64,000 bases of DNA. Source: Echinococcus granulosus. Taxonomy: Eukaryota > Platyhelminthes > Cestoda > Cyclophyllidea > Taeniidae. Positions 1-15,931 of the stretch are shown one piece after another (position 1 is the stretch's first letter; every line of letters starts with the position of its first letter). The stretch spans positions 3,257,986 to 3,321,985 of the forward strand of contig NW_020170381.1 of assembly GCF_000524195.1 (NCBI RefSeq), read 5' to 3'. The position numbers were made by a program, and so were the translations under genes. The notes below the pieces were generated by a model. That model was not told where the DNA came from and ran no database searches. It was given only the letters and a program-made list of their open reading frames with translations.

Positions 1-2779
1 GAAAGTTAGGTACACTAAAATTAAAGTGCTATGAGAAAAGAGGGCAAACGAAGTGTCATTAATGAAGGATAGGTAATTACCATCTCTGAAGCATTTAAAA
101 TTTGCAACTGATTTAACTTGATGGATTTAAGGGAAGTAATTCCTCTGGCATGGTTAGCTTATTATCAATACCTCGAATAAGGCGAATTAACTAGGCCTAG
201 CTACCCGTGTGCTAAACTTTTTACGATGTAACATCTAGAGCCTGGCAGCTAAAGATCCAGTTTCAAATGGCAACACAGATGTTTCAGACAACTGCTTATT
301 TGGTATCGGATTACCTTTCCTCAAAAAGTGTGCTCCTGCTTCTTCAACGTTTCAATCTGTGCAGCGTGGTAGTTTGTGTCAGATAAAAGGCGTTTTTAGG
401 ACCACTCGCACCAGCACGCAGACCTTCAGCTGGCAGATGCGAGTGTGTACACGAAGTCAAAGGTCGTTTGATGCGCCGACAATGATAATTTCTGAAGTAG
501 GGTGTGAGTAAGTTACCAGTCGAACCTGAGCTACCTGATAAATGATACAAATGCTCAAAAATAGTATTCTCTTGACGAGTTCACTTTCTCACCGTGTAGG
601 TCCCCAAATATGGATATAATTTGACATCTGCCCAACGTCCCATCAATACATGAAGCACAAAACACCGATTCGTCTATTTAAAAAATTGGTTTAGAAACAG
701 ATTGATCTCGAGTTAGCTACGAAGAAAAGGCCTTTTACGATTTTGCCTTAAGGTATTTATGTTTTATAAGTGGTTCATTTACACTTGTACAAAATAATGA
801 GGCAACTTCCTTTTCTTAGTGAGTTTCATTTCATCTAAGCCTCCTTTAGTATTAGCTGTGTCACGTAATAGGGGTCTGAATAACATAGGGTTGTTGTCAG
901 CGGTGACCCCCTCTCAATTACCACTACCGAGCTGCAGACACCCATTGTCCAACGGAACGCACAGTACAAGTCTTGCTTGGAGGAAGGGAGAGGCTAGTTT
1001 TAACGCTGCCTTCACTTAGCCGATAAATGTTACACTTTTCAACACGTATTAAACTGCACGCACAATAGCTTGAGTAGTTGTGTGGTAGATTAACCATCTA
1101 AAAGTCATGAAAGTTAATTGCAAGCTTTGATGTAAATGCTCCACACCTTATCCAGTACACCCTTTGTATCTGATGCACGATTGTGCGATTGTAAAATGAC
1201 AGATGTGTCTCAGTTCGCCTAATTGAGTGCTGCTATTGCCTCAAAAGTGTTTGTTGGTGAGATTCCAAAAAGACTATCAATCTCTAAAATACACCCTCTT
1301 TAATGCGAGAGTCATTCATTCACAGCAAATTGCTTGACGTTAACAGCCATCTTCAAAGGCGCTCTGAGAGGAATCATATTGCTGATGTGTGCAATAGCTA
1401 ATGGCATTTTGAAAAAGGCAAGACTTGAGTGCAATAATAAGCCTTAACTGCGATCATTTGACGTCTTCTAACCTTGTGTTGCCTACGAATGCAAGAAATC
1501 AGCATTTTCAACAAGCAGAGATTTGATAAGACGAGGGTAGACCTATCGTCCGAAGGAGATTCATAACACAAAAGTATTTCATCACCTCGGCTGAAGAGCG
1601 GCTAGTAAGTGTTTTGCGTTCATGCTAATTTGTGCCATTAATACTTTCAAATTCACAGGTTCAAACGGAGTGGTCAAGGTGTAGAATCAGGCTTTGTGTA
1701 ATCTAAATACGCCCACAAATGTTTTCATGCTCTCAAACTGAACCCACCGGGGACAAAGGCACTTTAGGTCTCAGAGCCAACTATTTGCCTAGCGATTAAA
1801 CCTCGAACCTTGTTCTTCTCATTCGGATTAGGTGGCCACCCTAACGAGCAACAGGTATGTTAGAGCCAGGATCAACGAGACTAACGGCCTGGAAAGCTAA
1901 CACGCTAATTGTGTCAACTATTAAGAACGATGTTCAAGGCCCCATTGTGTACGGAAGGACTTAAAATTCTCCCTGAAATGTATATATCTAATAATTGTCG
2001 TTTGTTTTAGTAAGTCCTTTATTTCCCCTCATTACATATTTGTTATTAACATTTAATGGAAAAAGTTAACACAACAAGTCTCGTATCAGTTAATAAAAAG
2101 AATTATCCAACTTTTCTGTTTTTTTTTTTTTTTTTGGGGGAAATCTGGGGGGAAAGTCACTCTTCCTACCCTTATGGTATGCATTAATGAGCCAAGTAGA
2201 TTGTCCCGTGACTTCCGCGTTTCCATCAGCTAGCTGGCGGATGAGGAGTGACGAATTCTCAATGCGATGCCTTGTAATTGATCACACCAACGCCATGCTG
2301 TAAAAGCGTGTATCGGCGTTTTTCAACTTTCTACTCATTAAAATTCAAATAAGTATCCGGTGAATTGCAGCACCGAAAGGCCGCAACCTGTTTTCCATTT
2401 TCTAATTGCGCCTTACTTAAAAACACGTTTTGCATTTTAATGACCTAACAGCACCAGTCTGAAAATAATTGAGGTCGTTGAGGCAAGACTTGATGGCAGA
2501 GAGGTTTACTAGTCAATTCCTACCCCATTCACTCGCCAGCTAGGCAAAGCGACAATAAAAAGCTTTGTGGATGAGCTCCGAGATCGGATTTCACATTGTT
2601 CATTTTGAAGTGCGTTTTGTCAAAGCCAACCTCATACGACTGAAAACAAAGAACGCTATGTCCGTTGAATGAGCTCATGTAATTGACCTCTATCGTCACA
2701 AATTTCACATGAAGAAATGTCTTTTTGGTGAACAGGTTTTGATATTATTGTAGCGTCCTTAGACGCCGCTACCATAAGC

Positions 2780-2950
2780 GTAGCGCCCTGAAACTTCCCT
2801 AAAGATGAAAGAAAATGATGTAATACTCGGATGGAACATATAATAGGGCTAGGTTCTACTGGCATGGCCCGGAGTCCAGGTTGATTAGCGGGGTACAATG
2901 ACTTATCACCTCCGTGATCCCTTTACCAAAACTAAGAAATAGGCAAACAA
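2780..2950 (+). repeat. Dispersed repeat copy, forward
   Basis: Degenerate copy of the family that recurs near 21, 45, 47.5, 48.4, 50.3, 52.5 and 53.4 kb. Shared landmarks are a TAATACTCGG-like block, a CTACTGGCATGGCCCG-like block and an ACCAAAACCGAGAG-like end. It faces the reverse copy at 3085-3240. Confidence 0.6.
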
Positions 2951-3084
2951 GTAGTGCATTACAGTCCCTTTCTTTATAAATTTTGACCTTTTACGCTTTA
3001 GAATATTACTCAGGGTGCTACTTTAGCGGAATAATTTACATTTTGCTCAAGACGGTGGTTTAAATACGCGTATAATTAGGGCTA

Positions 3085-3240
3085 GGCCATTGTACTTCCG
3101 CTTAAATCCATAGCCTCTAGGCCATGTCAATGACTCTGCGGTCCTTCTGGAGGTCAGCAATACACTTTCTGTTCCAGTATTATATCTTTTTTGCTTCAGG
3201 GAAGACTCAAGTGGCTGCTTTAAATCATCAGAAACATAAT
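3085..3240 (-). repeat. Dispersed repeat copy, reverse
   Basis: Reverse-orientation copy. It shows the CCATTGTACTTCCGC block, the CTAGGCCATGTCAATG block and the CTTCAGGGAAGACTC block in the order expected of the minus strand. It is more diverged than the copies near 48 and 52 kb. Confidence 0.5.
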
Positions 3241-3734
3241 GGCTACAATTCTGAGTGGTTTTCTAGGTACTGTGCTTAGTCGACCTTAATTGCCAATATT
3301 TACTCAAAAAATGGCTTTTGCTGAACTTATAGGGTTCGAAACTAAAAAATTATTGCAAGAAACAACATCGTGAATAATACACAAAGAACTTGCATCCAGA
3401 ATATTTGAAAACAATTTCACACACATATATCTTCTTGTATTAGCACATTTAATTAAAACTTAAGCCAAAGTCAGTCGATACTGTGAAATCCAAGTTTAAA
3501 ATTTATCTTTTCAGTATGCCCAAGGCACTATACAAAAGTACAGACTGGTAGAACAAAGGGCCAATACTTGTAAGCTCCTATAGCAATGCCCATAAATAAG
3601 CAAAACTTGCCTTTTAAGGCTACTTTACTAAGTATGTAACTTTTACACAACAGTCTATTTAACATGAACGTTGTTTTAATTCGCTGACCTTGCCTCCTCT
3701 TGCTTCAATTCCTTGCTGACGCGGTTATAACATT

Positions 3735-6700
3735 ATGCTCGATTTTTTTGTAATACTTAGTAGAGGGGGCATCGTATTATGGTATATGAAAAGTACATCG
3801 GAGTGCATTAGAACGACAATTAACGCTTTTTTAAAGTCCCTTATACTTAAGGTAAGACGTATTGTTTTTATTGCGTAGGGAAATCTTAGTAACGGGGCGT
3901 TTGTGCATGAAAGCATCGCAATGAAACACTTTATGGACAATGAGTTTGATCTGTTGTATATTGTATGTTCACGTTACTACCCAACGACTCCCCTTCAGGC
4001 CGGCTATCAACGTGTACTTCAATTAAGTTATGTCGACAAATTTCTGACTACAATTGCTTTGGAATTTCGGGATAAGTATAAAAATGAATTACTTGAAAAG
4101 AATCGATTAGGATATTTCAACGACTTTAGACCCACTTTTGACTCAAAGTTGCGTGAGATCGAGGTGGAGTCACGAAAGTCTATCAAGGCTGCCAAGTAAG
4201 TTCCTTAACATTTTACTATGTGCAGGCCAATGCGAAGTTTCGCTGATTCTGCGAAGTCAAAAAAGACAATCGCTTCAATGATTGTCAGTAAGGATAATCA
4301 AAACCCTACCTTCAATACAGAGAAAAGGATTAATTTTGACGAGAGCCCAAACTCAGGCGAACCTATTTTTGATTCAAGTATCAGTATGTGTCGCTTTGTG
4401 TATGTCATTTTTGATCAACTTTTGTTCCTATGCTACTTTGAAATTTTAGCTCCCCTCCAATCCAGAAAAACAAAATTGCCTTCACCAAAGTCTCGCTTTG
4501 TCAAAATGAACAAAAAACCCAAGGAATTTTCCAGGTAATGATTTTTCATAGTTTAAAACCTTGAATGTTTCTCTGAGTATCGGTTCCGTTGCTTCTAAAT
4601 TTATTTCTGCACTCCTAAATTGCGAAAAAATGGAAGTGCCCATTTTATCAAACCATTTAATCCCCGTTTTCTTTTCAGTCCCTCGGAATCGCCTGTTTCT
4701 GCCAAACCCGGTAAAAAAGTAAAGATGAATCGCCGCTGGACCGATGAGGCCGTTGGAGCCGAGGCCGCTGCACTCGATTACAGCGGTGGAGGTGGTGCTG
4801 CTAACTCCTCCCCAGGGGGCTTCGTTTGTAACGGCACAAATGCGGTTGTCTCTCAAGGACTACAACTAACTGCCATTGAAGTAGAAAATCTCACCAAACT
4901 TCGTGGTACATTGCGCGAGGGCTTCGATGAACTAGAGATCTCATCTGATGAGGAGGAATACGTGGAATCATCAGACGAAAAAGAACAGGACTCAGAGGTT
5001 TATTCTCGAAGCGGGAATGGAATCAAGGCGAGTTTCTTGTATGTAATTTTATCAGTTTAACGGTTCACCTTTTTTATCACTTTCTGCTTTACCCATGCCA
5101 TTTCATCAATTCCAAATTCCTCTTCATTTACCCCAACTCTTACGAAGATTTTTTTCATGCCTCCTGCGTGACGCCTATTCTTACTGTAATCTACTTAAAT
5201 TCAGCCGAACAAATCATTCGGCTTTATGTCAGGTTTGTTACAAACCTTGAAAACGACTGCATCCGGTCGAGTATTAACACATGAAGATATCCGAAACCCA
5301 TTGGAACGGCTGCGTGATCACTTGGTACACAAGAACGTGGCTTTTGAGATCGCGAACCGCCTTTGCGATGGAGTGGCCGAAAGCCTAGTCGGAGTGCAAC
5401 TCGGCCGCTTCGAGCGCGTTGGCCCGCGTGTTCGCTCTGCTCTGGAGGAGGCCTGTACTCGTCTTCTTGCTTCTGGTCGTCGTGTCGATGTTCTGCGTGA
5501 CGCCCTTGAAGCCCAACAGTCGGGGAAACCGTATGTCATCGTCTTTTGCGGTGTCAATGGCGTTGGTAAATCCACTAATCTCGCCAAAGTGAGTTGCAGG
5601 TTTTTTTAGCGATTATTTTATATGGCCATGAGTGGGACAATAAGAAGGATTTTCAATAATAATCTTGAATCTTTCTGACGCCGTTTTCATGAGAATTTAA
5701 CTCAAGATAGCATTTCATGTGCACGTTTTGCATATTTTCAACATGCACGATAATATTCGTCTCATTCACATAACTCACTTATCGGAAAACCGCTTCAGAG
5801 GAACAGTTTCCTTCCCGCTCCTACACACTCTTGTACTGTATTCTTGTACCTTGGAAGAAAATTGTGTAAAATTAACTATCCTCCATTACAACTCGAAATC
5901 ATTATATTATGGGACAATTTGTTTGATTTATTCTTGAGCTTTATTTGCAGTTACATCAGATCTTGCTCAGTTTATGCTTTCATCCAACATCATTTTCCAA
6001 CAAGACCTGTAATTCTGATATTCGAGGTTTGCTTTTGTACTATTATAACGTATATGTTTATATTCGGTTTGACGAAAGTATTTCTATCTTTTAGATAGCC
6101 TTCTGGTTGATAGAAAAGAATCTCAAGGTCCTTATAGCTGCCTGTGATACATTCCGTTCTGGTGCTGTGGAGCAACTTCGAACCCACGTGCAGAAACTTA
6201 ATTTTATCCACCCCCCTGAGCATCATAACGGTCAAACAATGGTTGAGCTGTACGAGAAGGGCTATGGCAAGGATGCCGCAAATATTGCCATGTCGGCTAT
6301 CTCCTATGGTACGCTGTTTTGCTCCCCGATTAAAACAGATTCATGCTTTTAAATGTAATGCCAGGAAGTATCTTAGGTTGTTGGTTTATGAAATGCGATA
6401 TTTGAATTGACTGCTAACATTTGATAGCACCGTGAATCGGCTAATCCAGAATTTAATGGCATTTGTGTCTGCAATACTTAGAGTGGTGTTTTTTATTTTG
6501 AAATTTCACGGGGAACGAACTTTTGCCTCTCGTCTATGAATGCAAATTTTGGCCATTTCAGCTAAGGAAAAACAGTGTGACGTGGTTTTGGTCGACACTG
6601 CTGGACGGATGCAAGACAATGAACTACTGATGCGCGCGCTTGCTAAAGTAAGTTGCTTTCAATGCCTAACCGAATGTTCAATATGCCCACAATGTTTCAC

Positions 6701-7375
6701 TCACCCCACTTTCCATGTGAAAGCGTCAGAGTGCCATGCACAAATTTAAAGTAATCTATATTATGCGCATAAATTACATGTTTGCCCTTTTGCATGGGCT
6801 ACAGCTAACACTTTTCACAAGCAGTATTCCCAAGTGGACACTATTTGTCTGCTTCCTTCTACCAAGTAGTCCACCTCAGACTATCTTATCGAATGTTAAC
6901 CGTCATGCCTTTATCTCACTATGTTCTCCCCTCTCCTATTTCAGCTTATTATCGTTAACGAACCAGATTTGGTTCTTTTCGTTGGTGAGGCACTGGTCGG
7001 AAATGAGGCGATTGATCAACTTGTGAAATTTAATCAGTCTCTAACCGATTATAGCAATACAGCCAAGCCCCATACCATTGATGGCATCGTGCTCACTAAA
7101 TTTGATACAATTGACGACAAGGTTAGCTCATTGCTCTTTTCTGCATTATCAACCGCTTTTAAAGACTGGATCAAATGGTGATGTTGATCACGTGGGTTAA
7201 GAGCTGCAGGTGTCCACGGATGAAGTATTAATTGTATACTGCCGTTTAGGTTGGAGCAGCTGTCTCGATGGCCCACATATCAGGGCAACCGATTGTTTTT
7301 GTTGGAACCGGTCAGACGTACTCTGATCTACGTCAATTTTCTGTACCAAGCGTGGTTAAGGCTCTTATGAAGTAA
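3735..7375 (+). CDS. SRPRA: Signal recognition particle receptor subunit alpha
   Basis: GTPase of the SRP receptor. It docks ribosome-SRP complexes at the ER membrane and pairs with SRP54 through matching NG domains. Exons as read: 3735-3851, 3879-3962, 3999-4195, 4226-4383, 4450-4534, 4679-about 4997, 5205-5588, 6095-6308, 6562-6647, 6945-7121, 7250-7375; about 648 aa, close to the human 638. The ATG opens [12 protein letters not shown], the start of the SRX (longin-like) domain that binds the beta subunit. An acidic, Ser-rich linker follows. The NG GTPase domain shows [13 protein letters not shown] (P-loop), [18 protein letters not shown] and the TKFD base-recognition motif, then [11 protein letters not shown]. 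The first three introns are only 27, 36 and 30 nt; later ones reach 506 nt. The donor of exon 6 is uncertain (4998 keeps the frame; stronger-looking 5039 does not). All catalytic motifs are intact. Confidence 0.96.
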
Positions 7376-8076
7376 ATTCCTTTTCATTGTGACTGCTTCA
7401 GCACCATCCTTTTTATTGTATTTCGGCCGCACTTTCTCATGTGCGGTGTTATTATTATTGTACTCTCCATCTGTGGCCCCATCGACTTTGTCTTCCTTTC
7501 GTACCTTAGCGGCTGGCTATTGTTTCATCTAGTGGGCGTTATTGAGTGGCGGTGATTTGCATGCGTGGTCTGTTTTTTCTTCCCGCTCTTGGAGGTATTA
7601 GCTAGCTTACCTCGGGAGGAGTCCTGCTTGGTCTGTCGAGGAGCCCTGGTGGGGGTATGGTTCGGGTGGGGAACGTCTGCTGCTCATCAGCTGGTGCTGA
7701 ACGTCAGTAGGACCAGTGGTTGTAAGCTTGATGTCAAAGCGGCGGACAGGCGCGGGGATTTTGCAGTGGCTGCGCAAAAATATCCTAGTTAAAAATAATT
7801 CGTAAGTAGGGCTTCTGATGGGAGGCAATAGCGCGTAAAGAAAGGTTTTTTGGCAATTTGCTTTAGTAAGTCCGTATAAAACGTAAATAGTCAGAGACGA
7901 CCCTTTTATCTTCAAACAGATCATACGTATAAATTTTGATATTCAAAAACATGTGCATCTGCATTTTATGCAGCATTAAGTCTTGTATTACTTACACACA
8001 GAACCTTTGTTTATATTCTCCCCGTACATAATGCGTCGCGCAATTTTCATTATCCCGTTTTCAAGGTCGCGGTACG
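7376..8076. other. SRPRA-UAP1 intergenic spacer
   Basis: About 700 bp between two genes on the same strand. No conserved frame, tRNA-like fold or repeat was recognised. It should hold the SRPRA 3' end and the UAP1 promoter. Confidence 0.5.
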
Positions 8077-12292
<4,216 letters not shown>

Positions 12293-13062
12293 TTTAACTT
12301 GATTTCTGGATTACTTCTCAAGCAAAAGGCTTCTGCAATCTACTTGGAACCTACCTGATCTTTTGCTGCTTGCTCGTGACTATCTGTCCTGTGGGTCTTT
12401 CTGTAATTTTTCAACTTACATGAATTTCTTTATGGTAAAATGACTTCGTGTGTTATTAGTTCACAGAATGTATCGACACCGAGGCCCGGGGCGCAGACGT
12501 GTTGACAACCGCGGTTTTAATTGTGGGGAGTGGCTAAGTGGCTTTGAGATGGCGAGGGTTTGGGGTCATTTCACCAGCAAAGTGGTCTGCCGGTGTGAAG
12601 TCTCAGCGGTGTAGAAACTAGCATATTTGTTGGTGTGGTGGCGCATCCACTAGTCAAGAAGAATATCAGAGTTCAGTGTCTTGCCAATCCCTTGTTTTAT
12701 TTGAGTGAGCAATCTTGTTGTCTTGGACTAAACACCGAATCTTGCGGCTCAGAGTTGCGCGGCGTTTAATAAAATTCTTCGAGTACACGCAAAACTTATT
12801 TGTTTTCTTGTTTTTAGGCATATGGATACATGCATAAGAACTGTTAAGAGAATTGCCACCAAATCCGGGATTAGTGTATGATTTCTTGAGATTCTAACCT
12901 CCTTGGAACATCGTTACAATCTTGCTGACTTTCGTCTAATTTTCTGACTTGGTCGAGTTAATCGCAATTACGCACTCACACATTATTGACTAATGAAAGT
13001 CTCACCTTAGCCCAGTATTTCATTCAACCCAAGTGGCCATTTGCTGTGTGAGTTTATGGATC
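12293..13062. other. UAP1-EDEM2 intergenic spacer
   Basis: About 770 bp without recognisable coding potential. An AATAAA at 12768-12773 lies about 480 nt past the UAP1 stop and is the only obvious polyadenylation hexamer seen. The remainder should include the EDEM2 promoter. Confidence 0.5.
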
Positions 13063-15379
13063 ATGTGTGCCAGATTGGTAATTGTTATCTCGATTTCTTT
13101 GCTTGTTCAACTCTCCAGTGGGAATGAGAATTTCGATCTTCAATTCCTCAAGCAGCGAGTAGAAAACATATTCTACCACAGTTATGACAATTATATGAAC
13201 CATGCCTATCCCTATGACGAACTTCGTCCGATTTCTTGCGACGGTCATGACACTTGGGGCGGATTTTCCCTCACTCTGATTGATTCACTCGATACGCTCG
13301 TTGTACTAGGGAACTATTCCGAGTTCAGACGTGCCGCAAGTCTTATTTTAAATAACATTGACACTAACCAAAATGTGAATATCTCGGTTTTTGAGACAAA
13401 CATACGAGGCAAGTGCCCTATTTAATAAATTGGCAAATGAAGTGGTTGGAGGACTGCTTTCCGCACATTTGCTTGCTGAAAGAGCTGGAATGGATCTGGA
13501 ACCTGGCTGGCCCTGTCATGGAAGGCTGCTTGCTCTGGCTGAGCGTTTCGCGAGTAAACTGCTTCCTGCTTTCAACACACCTACTGGAATGCCATATGGC
13601 ACTGTTAACTTAGCTCACAATGCGGTTCCTCCAAACGAAACTCCTATTACCTGTGTTGCGACAGTCGGTACACTGATTCTTGAATTTGGTGCCCTTTCCA
13701 GATTAACGGGTATGTCAGACCCCCATCATAAACTTGGAGTTTGCTTAAGTTTATCAATTTAAGTTTTCTTCAACTTAGGTGATCCTCGGTACGAACAGGC
13801 GGCAATGAAGGCTCTTCGTGCTCTGTGGACATTTAGGTCTAGTTTGGGGCTTGTGGGAAACCATATTAACGTACGCACTGGAGCATGGGTCGGAAAGGAG
13901 GCGACTATTGGTTCCGGAGTGGATTCATATTTCGAATACCTTTTTAAAGGTTCTATCCTCTTTCGCCTTCCAGAGCTTGACGCAATGTTTCGTGGTGCGT
14001 TCCCCCTACCATGATTCCGCTGTATCATTTGCAAACAATGAATCCAAGTACTTTAATTTTTCGCAGAATATCGTAGTGCAATAAAGAAATACTTGAAATT
14101 TGGAGGCTGGCATGTTATGGCAACCATGGATGCTGGTTCTGTAATCAATGCTGTTTACCAAAGCTTAGAGTCGTTTTGGCCTGGTGTTTTGGTGAGTCCC
14201 ATCTTAAGTGGTCATTTTTGATCAGATCCAATTGCTTCAAGTTGGGCATTGTACTTCGTGTGTAGGCGATGGCAGGTGATATCGAGGAGGCAAAGGAATT
14301 GCTGATTACCTACCATTCGGTCTGGAGAAGATATGGGTTTTTGCCTGAGATGTTCGACGTTTCCTCTAACAAGCCGGTGGGCAGACAAAGCGTTTATCCT
14401 CTTCGTCCCGGTACTTTGGCCCGTGGCTTGCCGACTTTTGCAATATTTTTTTCTTTAGTGGATTGGTAACGGTAATTGGTCATTAATTCTTATTCTAGAG
14501 TTTATCGAGTCAGTGTTACACCTGTATCGAGCCACAAAAGATCCCTACTTGCTGGAAATGGGTGTTAATGTTCTAACATCCATCGAGAGGGATGCAAGGA
14601 CACCGTGTGGATTCGCTACGGTGATTTCATACATTTTATTTAGATGAGCCAAACTTTAAGAAATAAATGTTTCTACCATGTCGTATGCGATAGTCTAATT
14701 TATTCCTTCGCAATCATCTTAGATTCATGACGTCCAAACACACACCAAGGAGAACAGAATGGAAACTTTTTTCTTATCGGAAACCGTGAAATATTTGTAC
14801 CTTTTATTCGATGAAGACAACTTCCTGCATCATACCCCCCTATCTCCGACCGACTCGATCCAATTCGGCGACGCTGATGGCTACTGCACAGGTGGGACGG
14901 GCTATATTTTCAATTCCGAGGCTCATCCGCTTGACAGTGGTCTCATTCATTGTTGCTCTATCCAGCACCTGCGAGAGTTGGAGGCGGTAAGCAGTGAGGA
15001 ATCTCTTCCTATCGATTTGGGCTTACATCGAGACCTTGGCAGCCTCGTGAATACATTTGCCTCGTCAAATTCGTTGACAGATACCATTTTAAACGAGTTG
15101 GACGTCACCTTTGAGGAGATCTTGTCTCCAAGTGTCACGTGGACAGGAGACCAGAACACCAGCCAAGAAATTGACGCTTGGGCAGAAAACCTGTGGAAAG
15201 AAATGAGTGGGGCAGTTCTACTCTCAAGTACCATTAAAGATAATGCGTCCACACCACCAAACTACGTCCCCCCAGATATGCATCGAAAGTCCGTGGCGCC
15301 GCTAATGAGCTGCCCGACTGTACCCTTCCATGTACGTCTTAATGCAATGAGAGATCTGGATTACCGGAATCTCAATTAG
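13063..15379 (+). CDS. EDEM2: ER degradation-enhancing alpha-mannosidase-like protein
   Basis: Glycosyl hydrolase family 47 member of EDEM2 type. These ER-lumen proteins start mannose trimming that commits misfolded glycoproteins to ER-associated degradation. Exons: 13063-13408, 13443-13709, 13779-13994, 14067-14191, 14266-14410, 14499-14620, 14723-15379; about 625 aa against 578 in human. The first ATG gives a hydrophobic signal peptide (about residues 1-20). Family motifs follow in order: [68 protein letters not shown] [25 protein letters not shown] and the C-terminal SCPTVPF, which matches the EDEM2 tail (LLSCPSQPF in human) rather than EDEM1/3. Several N-glycosylation sequons are present. 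Introns are 34-102 nt. The first (13409-13442) begins with GC, not GT. The 3' end faces cactin. Confidence 0.96.
13409..13442 (+). other. 34-nt GC-AG intron of EDEM2
   Basis: The exon ends in CGAG and the intron starts GCAAGT and ends AATGAAG. Splicing here joins FETNIR directly to VVGGLLSAH, exactly the continuous family sequence. No GT donor nearby restores that junction. Reading through would insert residues and meet TAA. Confidence 0.85.
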
Positions 15380-15500
15380 CCCAACCTTCATTCAGTCTTT
15401 CCTTTTTCACACGACTCCACACTAATTTTGTATTGGATATATTTTTCGAATGTTAGACTGTTACAATGCTGTCATATCAAGCTTTTTTCTACCTTATGGG

Positions 15501-15506
15501 AATAAA
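15501..15506 (+). terminator. Likely EDEM2 polyadenylation signal
   Basis: AATAAA hexamer 122 nt downstream of the EDEM2 stop, in the spacer before convergent cactin. The position is typical, but no cleavage site evidence is available. Confidence 0.5.
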
Positions 15507-15931
15507 TTCTGGTCTTCGTGCCGATAACAACTCACTCGAGCCACCTTACCAACCTCAACCCGCAATCTGTCGAGGGGATACACCTCAAATACAGGTTGAG
15601 CACCAAAAGACGACAGTAAGTTGGCCATGATCTAAAAACGTAGATAACATTTTAGCAAATCAGCGTTAAGGATGCTCATAATCATCCCTACCAGCTTCGT
15701 TCTGCGGAGAAATTCTTGTGCCTACTTGAACAAGTCGACTCGGGTTTAATTATTGCACCACACTCGCATCAAGATTTATAGAACCATTTTTGTTATGACA
15801 TCCATTGAAGAAACAGTTGAAGGCTGTATCAAGGCTCGCAAGTAGTCGTTTAGAGAAAACAAAGTACATAACAAGGGTATTCTAAACAGTGGGGAATTTT
15901 ATACAATTTACAAGGAGCTAGCAGCATTAAC

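Larger units (their letters stand above)
1..3734. other. Gene-free 5' flank
   Basis: No coding region with family resemblance was found on either strand; the open frames are short and lack a coherent protein pattern. The stretch holds two copies of the dispersed repeat (about 2780-2950 and 3085-3240) and a T17 tract followed by G5 at 2119-2140. The SRPRA promoter presumably lies in the last few hundred bases, but I see no defined core element. Confidence 0.6.

Noticed and set aside
5032..5040. GTATGT donor at 5039 for SRPRA exon 6
   Set aside because: It is the best-looking donor but shifts the frame into the next exon; 4998 or an unseen small exon is required. Kept as uncertain in the gene entry.
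7565..7924. Overlapping open frames between SRPRA and UAP1
   Set aside because: Neither strand resembles a family or has a sensible initiation or splice context; probably chance.
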